From positions 1 to 17,107 of the forward strand of contig DHVE01000142.1 of the NCBI GenBank assembly GCA_002412495.1: a stretch of DNA of 17,107 nt, read 5' to 3'. Position numbers and translations under genes: made by a program. This DNA is from Betaproteobacteria bacterium UBA5216. Its GTDB lineage: Bacteria; Pseudomonadota; Gammaproteobacteria; Burkholderiales; SG8-41. Shown piece by piece: positions 15,498-17,107 of this stretch (the stretch's first letter is position 1; each line of letters starts with the position of its first letter). A model generated the notes under the pieces. That model was not told the DNA's origin, searched no databases, and worked only from the letters and a program-made list of their open reading frames with translations.

Positions 15498-16714
15498 GCT
15501 TTCCCCAAATTTGCATAGTCCACCTTGGCCCAACGCCTGCCGCGCACCGACTCGTTCACCGCATCCCACACGTAATGGATTTTCAGCTTGTCGCGAAAAC
15601 TCGGCGCGCAGTCTTTGCCCGCGTGTATTGCTTCGGCAAACGCATGCCACATCTGCGCCACCAGAAACGTGCCCCGGCCGTGATCGATGCCCTTGACCCG
15701 GTAATGATGATCGGCAATCGGCAGTTCCTTGAACTGGCGCTGCACGCGTTCGGGCGCCACGGCGTCGCGCAACATTTTCGGAATGTCGGCGCGCGAACCA
15801 TAAAGCTTCAATGCACCGCGGCTCGGATCCCCCTGCCCGCTCGACTTGTCCCAATCGGGATTGTCCGCAGTGCTCAACATCAGCATGCCTTCCGTTCCGT
15901 AGATTTCAAAGCGCGTTCCGGTACCGAACCAGGCCGCGATACACACTTGCATCGTTCCGGTAATGCCGCCGCTCATGGCCATCAGGTAATCGAGGTTATC
16001 CACCTGATCGCTTTTGATCGGTGGACCGCCATCGAGGTTCGCCCGCTCTGGCACCTTGACCGCCAGATAGGCGCAGATTTCCTCGACATCAGCCCCCAAC
16101 ACCGAACACACGCGATCCAGTGACTGCCCGCTGCGAAAACCTGCATGGCCGCCCATCTCCGCCTGAAACACCCATTGACGATGGGCGGGCCGCGGCACGA
16201 TGTGGTTGCTCACAAAATAGGTATAGGTAAACGTCAGCGGGCGGCCCACATAGCCGTCGCGCACCAGCTCCGCCATCTGCAAGGATGCGGGCTCATAGTG
16301 CGTCTGGTGGCCCAGCACCGTGCTCAGTTTTTTCGTGCACGCGAGTTCGTACATTTCCTGCGCCTGCGCCGTGGTCACGCCCAACGGCTGCTCACAGTAA
16401 ACGTGTTTGCCAGCGCGCAACGCGGCCATCACCACCTGATGATGCAACACCGGCCGCACGCTGACACACACGATGTCGATCTCCGGCAACTCGCGCAGCA
16501 TGCGCTCGACGCTGTCGAAGGCATGCGGCACGGCAAAATGCGCCGCTGCTACATTCGCGGTTTCCATGCGCGTGGTGCAGACCGCCGCCACCTCGAACAG
16601 ATCCGGCAGCGCCTTGAGCGCCGGCAAATGCGCCCGCACCGCCCAGCGCTCTCGCCCATCCGGACTGTTACTGAAGCCCGCACCCACCACTGCCACTTTG
16701 AGTCGTTTGTTCAT
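15494..16714 (-). CDS. Gfo/Idh/MocA family oxidoreductase, Gal80-like
   Basis: This is a 406-residue NAD(P)-dependent oxidoreductase. The N-terminal Rossmann fold starts K-V-A-V-V-G11-A-G13, followed by RAHLPALKALP and AVCTT, then D80-I-V-C-V-S-V and AGKHVYCEQPLG (101-112). Most of the family has EKP at the last motif, where the Lys is functional. Here it is E108-Q109-P110, and Gal80-like members often have E-W-P. The second half (QTHYEPASLQMAELVRDGY-VG onward) forms the alpha/beta substrate domain, ending with FRDKLKIHYVWDAV. ATG 16714 is chosen because the Rossmann strand begins at residue 6; an upstream in-frame start at 16774 would add 20 residues unlike the family. The ribosome-binding site is weak. 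The stop overlaps the start of the interrupted Bug gene by 4 bases, so both are one operon. The substrate, perhaps a sugar or a sugar-acid-like compound, is not determined. Confidence 0.9.
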   Translation of the reverse strand: MNKRLKVAVVGAGFSNSPDGRERWAVRAHLPALKALPDLFEVAAVCTTRMETANVAAAHFAVPHAFDSVERMLRELPEIDIVCVSVRPVLHHQVVMAALRAGKHVYCEQPLGVTTAQAQEMYELACTKKLSTVLGHQTHYEPASLQMAELVRDGYVGRPLTFTYTYFVSNHIVPRPAHRQWVFQAEMGGHAGFRSGQSLDRVCSVLGADVEEICAYLAVKVPERANLDGGPPIKSDQVDNLDYLMAMSGGITGTMQVCIAAWFGTGTRFEIYGTEGMLMLSTADNPDWDKSSGQGDPSRGALKLYGSRADIPKMLRDAVAPERVQRQFKELPIADHHYRVKGIDHGRGTFLVAQMWHAFAEAIHAGKDCAPSFRDKLKIHYVWDAVNESVRGRRWAKVDYANLGKA

Positions 16715-16769
16715 CACTTTACATTCTGGTGAAGCCGCTCGCCGCGAATTCACGTTGTAGAGACCATTC

Positions 16770-16810
16770 ACCACGTCTATTCAGTGCGATTTTAACGCTA
16801 CGTACGTGGT
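16770..16810 (-). promoter_or_regulatory. Inverted repeat and possible -10 upstream of the oxidoreductase
   Basis: ACCACGT/ACGTGGT arms of 7 bases are separated by 27 bases, with minus-strand TAAAAT (16794-16789) between them, about 75 bases upstream of ATG 16714. No acceptable -35 is found at 16-18 bases. This could be an operator, but the evidence is weak. Confidence 0.2.
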
Positions 16811-17030
16811 TATGCCGCTTTCCCGCGCACGGCAAAACATGGTCATGGAAAGAACCGGCAACCGCGCAAATGCAACCTTCCGGATGGCTTGGGTGCCTCG
16901 CAAAACTTCTGCTATGGCGCAGTTGATGCCCCCCCCGCAACCCCCTCATTAAAGTAATGCACATAGTTTGCCGTAATTAGTGCTCAGGGACGCGGCCCCG
17001 TGGTGGCGGGTGCCGGCGCGGATAACAGAG

Positions 17031-17034
17031 AGGA
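17031..17034 (+). promoter_or_regulatory. Strong ribosome-binding site before the last reading frame
   Basis: AGAGAGGA ends at 17034, 5 bases before ATG 17040. This is as good a Shine-Dalgarno as any in the window, so translation initiation at 17040 is likely. Confidence 0.6.
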
Positions 17035-17039
17035 CGAAC

Positions 17040-17090
17040 ATGTTTAGAAACAGTATGAAGTACATCTATTTCGCCATTATGGTTGCGTAA
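17040..17090 (+). CDS. Start of a possible exported protein, truncated or frameshifted at the window end
   Basis: A 16-codon frame, MFRNSMKYIYFAIMVA then TAA, follows a strong ribosome-binding site. The basic start and hydrophobic run Y-I-Y-F-A-I-M-V-A look like the beginning of a signal peptide. The frame stops only 17 bases before the end of the sequence, in a C-rich stretch resembling the low-quality left edge. I infer that it is the beginning of a longer gene broken by a base error near a contig end. It could be another exported solute-binding protein, but nothing in the sequence shows which. A genuine 16-residue leader peptide cannot be excluded. Confidence 0.4.
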   Translation: MFRNSMKYIYFAIMVA

Positions 17091-17107
17091 GCTCCCCCGT
17101 CAAGCGG

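Larger units (their letters stand above)
16715..17039. other. 325-bp region upstream of the oxidoreductase, no recognised gene
   Basis: No reading frame here looks real. It probably holds divergent promoters for the oxidoreductase (-) and the gene beginning near 17040 (+). A perfect 7-base inverted repeat ACCACGT (16770-16776) and ACGTGGT (16804-16810) flanks a 27-base spacer containing ATTTTA, which reads TAAAAT on the minus strand and resembles a -10. An AT-rich segment lies at about 16948-16980, after a C-rich run (16928-16946). Confidence 0.5.

Noticed and set aside
15498..15854. Longer upstream version of the interrupted Bug gene
   Set aside because: The extension is a shadow of the Gfo/Idh/MocA gene; GTG 15497 with a 4-base overlap and signal peptide is the natural start.
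1..17107. Mobile element, phage, tRNA or rRNA content
   Set aside because: I saw no transposase, integrase, terminal inverted repeats or structural RNA signature on either strand.

Overview
The window looks like a GC-rich proteobacterial chromosome segment, most likely betaproteobacterial. It has dense operons, GTG and TTG starts, two periplasmic solute-binding proteins of the Bug (TctC) family, a family greatly expanded in Betaproteobacteria, and heavy-metal RND pumps. This assignment is inferred from gene content and was not tested by any search. Both ends look like contig edges: homopolymer C runs at the left, and a gene start that collapses after 16 codons at the right.

Positions 1-10843 (+) hold two heavy-metal efflux (HME-RND) tripartite pumps in tandem. 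The first is ordered adaptor (5'-partial), inner-membrane pump, outer-membrane channel. The second is ordered channel, adaptor, pump. Within each module the genes overlap or nearly touch. A 185-bp gap between the modules carries GTAA/TTAC repeats that could be the operator and promoter of the second operon. Each set should span the envelope and export metal ions using the proton gradient. The TM4 motif D-F-G-x-x-V-D-G-A in both pumps points to divalent cations rather than Cu(I)/Ag(I), but the exact metal cannot be read from sequence. The two pumps end differently: an acidic tail in the first, a His-rich tail in the second. No metal-responsive regulator lies in the window.

Positions 10858-12183 (-) encode a soluble Hanks-type Ser/Thr kinase fused to a C-terminal cyclic-nucleotide-binding domain. 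It converges on the second pump operon. A 330-bp divergent gap with no recognised gene follows.

Positions 12514-16714 hold two convergent two-gene units, each pairing a Bug solute-binding protein with an NAD(P)-type oxidoreductase. On + these are a Bug protein and a medium-chain quinone-reductase-like enzyme. On - they are a Gfo/Idh/MocA (Gal80-like) oxidoreductase and a second Bug gene, overlapping by 4 bp. The second Bug gene is interrupted at codon 66 by an in-frame TAG where the family normally has Gln, so it is probably a pseudogene. No TctA/TctB membrane genes are present. The last 390 bases hold no complete recognised gene. They end with a strong ribosome-binding site and the beginning of a possible exported protein.

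I found no CRISPR array, tRNA, rRNA, insertion sequence or phage gene. The most noteworthy items are the two differently ordered efflux modules, the kinase-cNMP fusion and the interrupted Bug gene. I see no strong evidence for an entirely new system.
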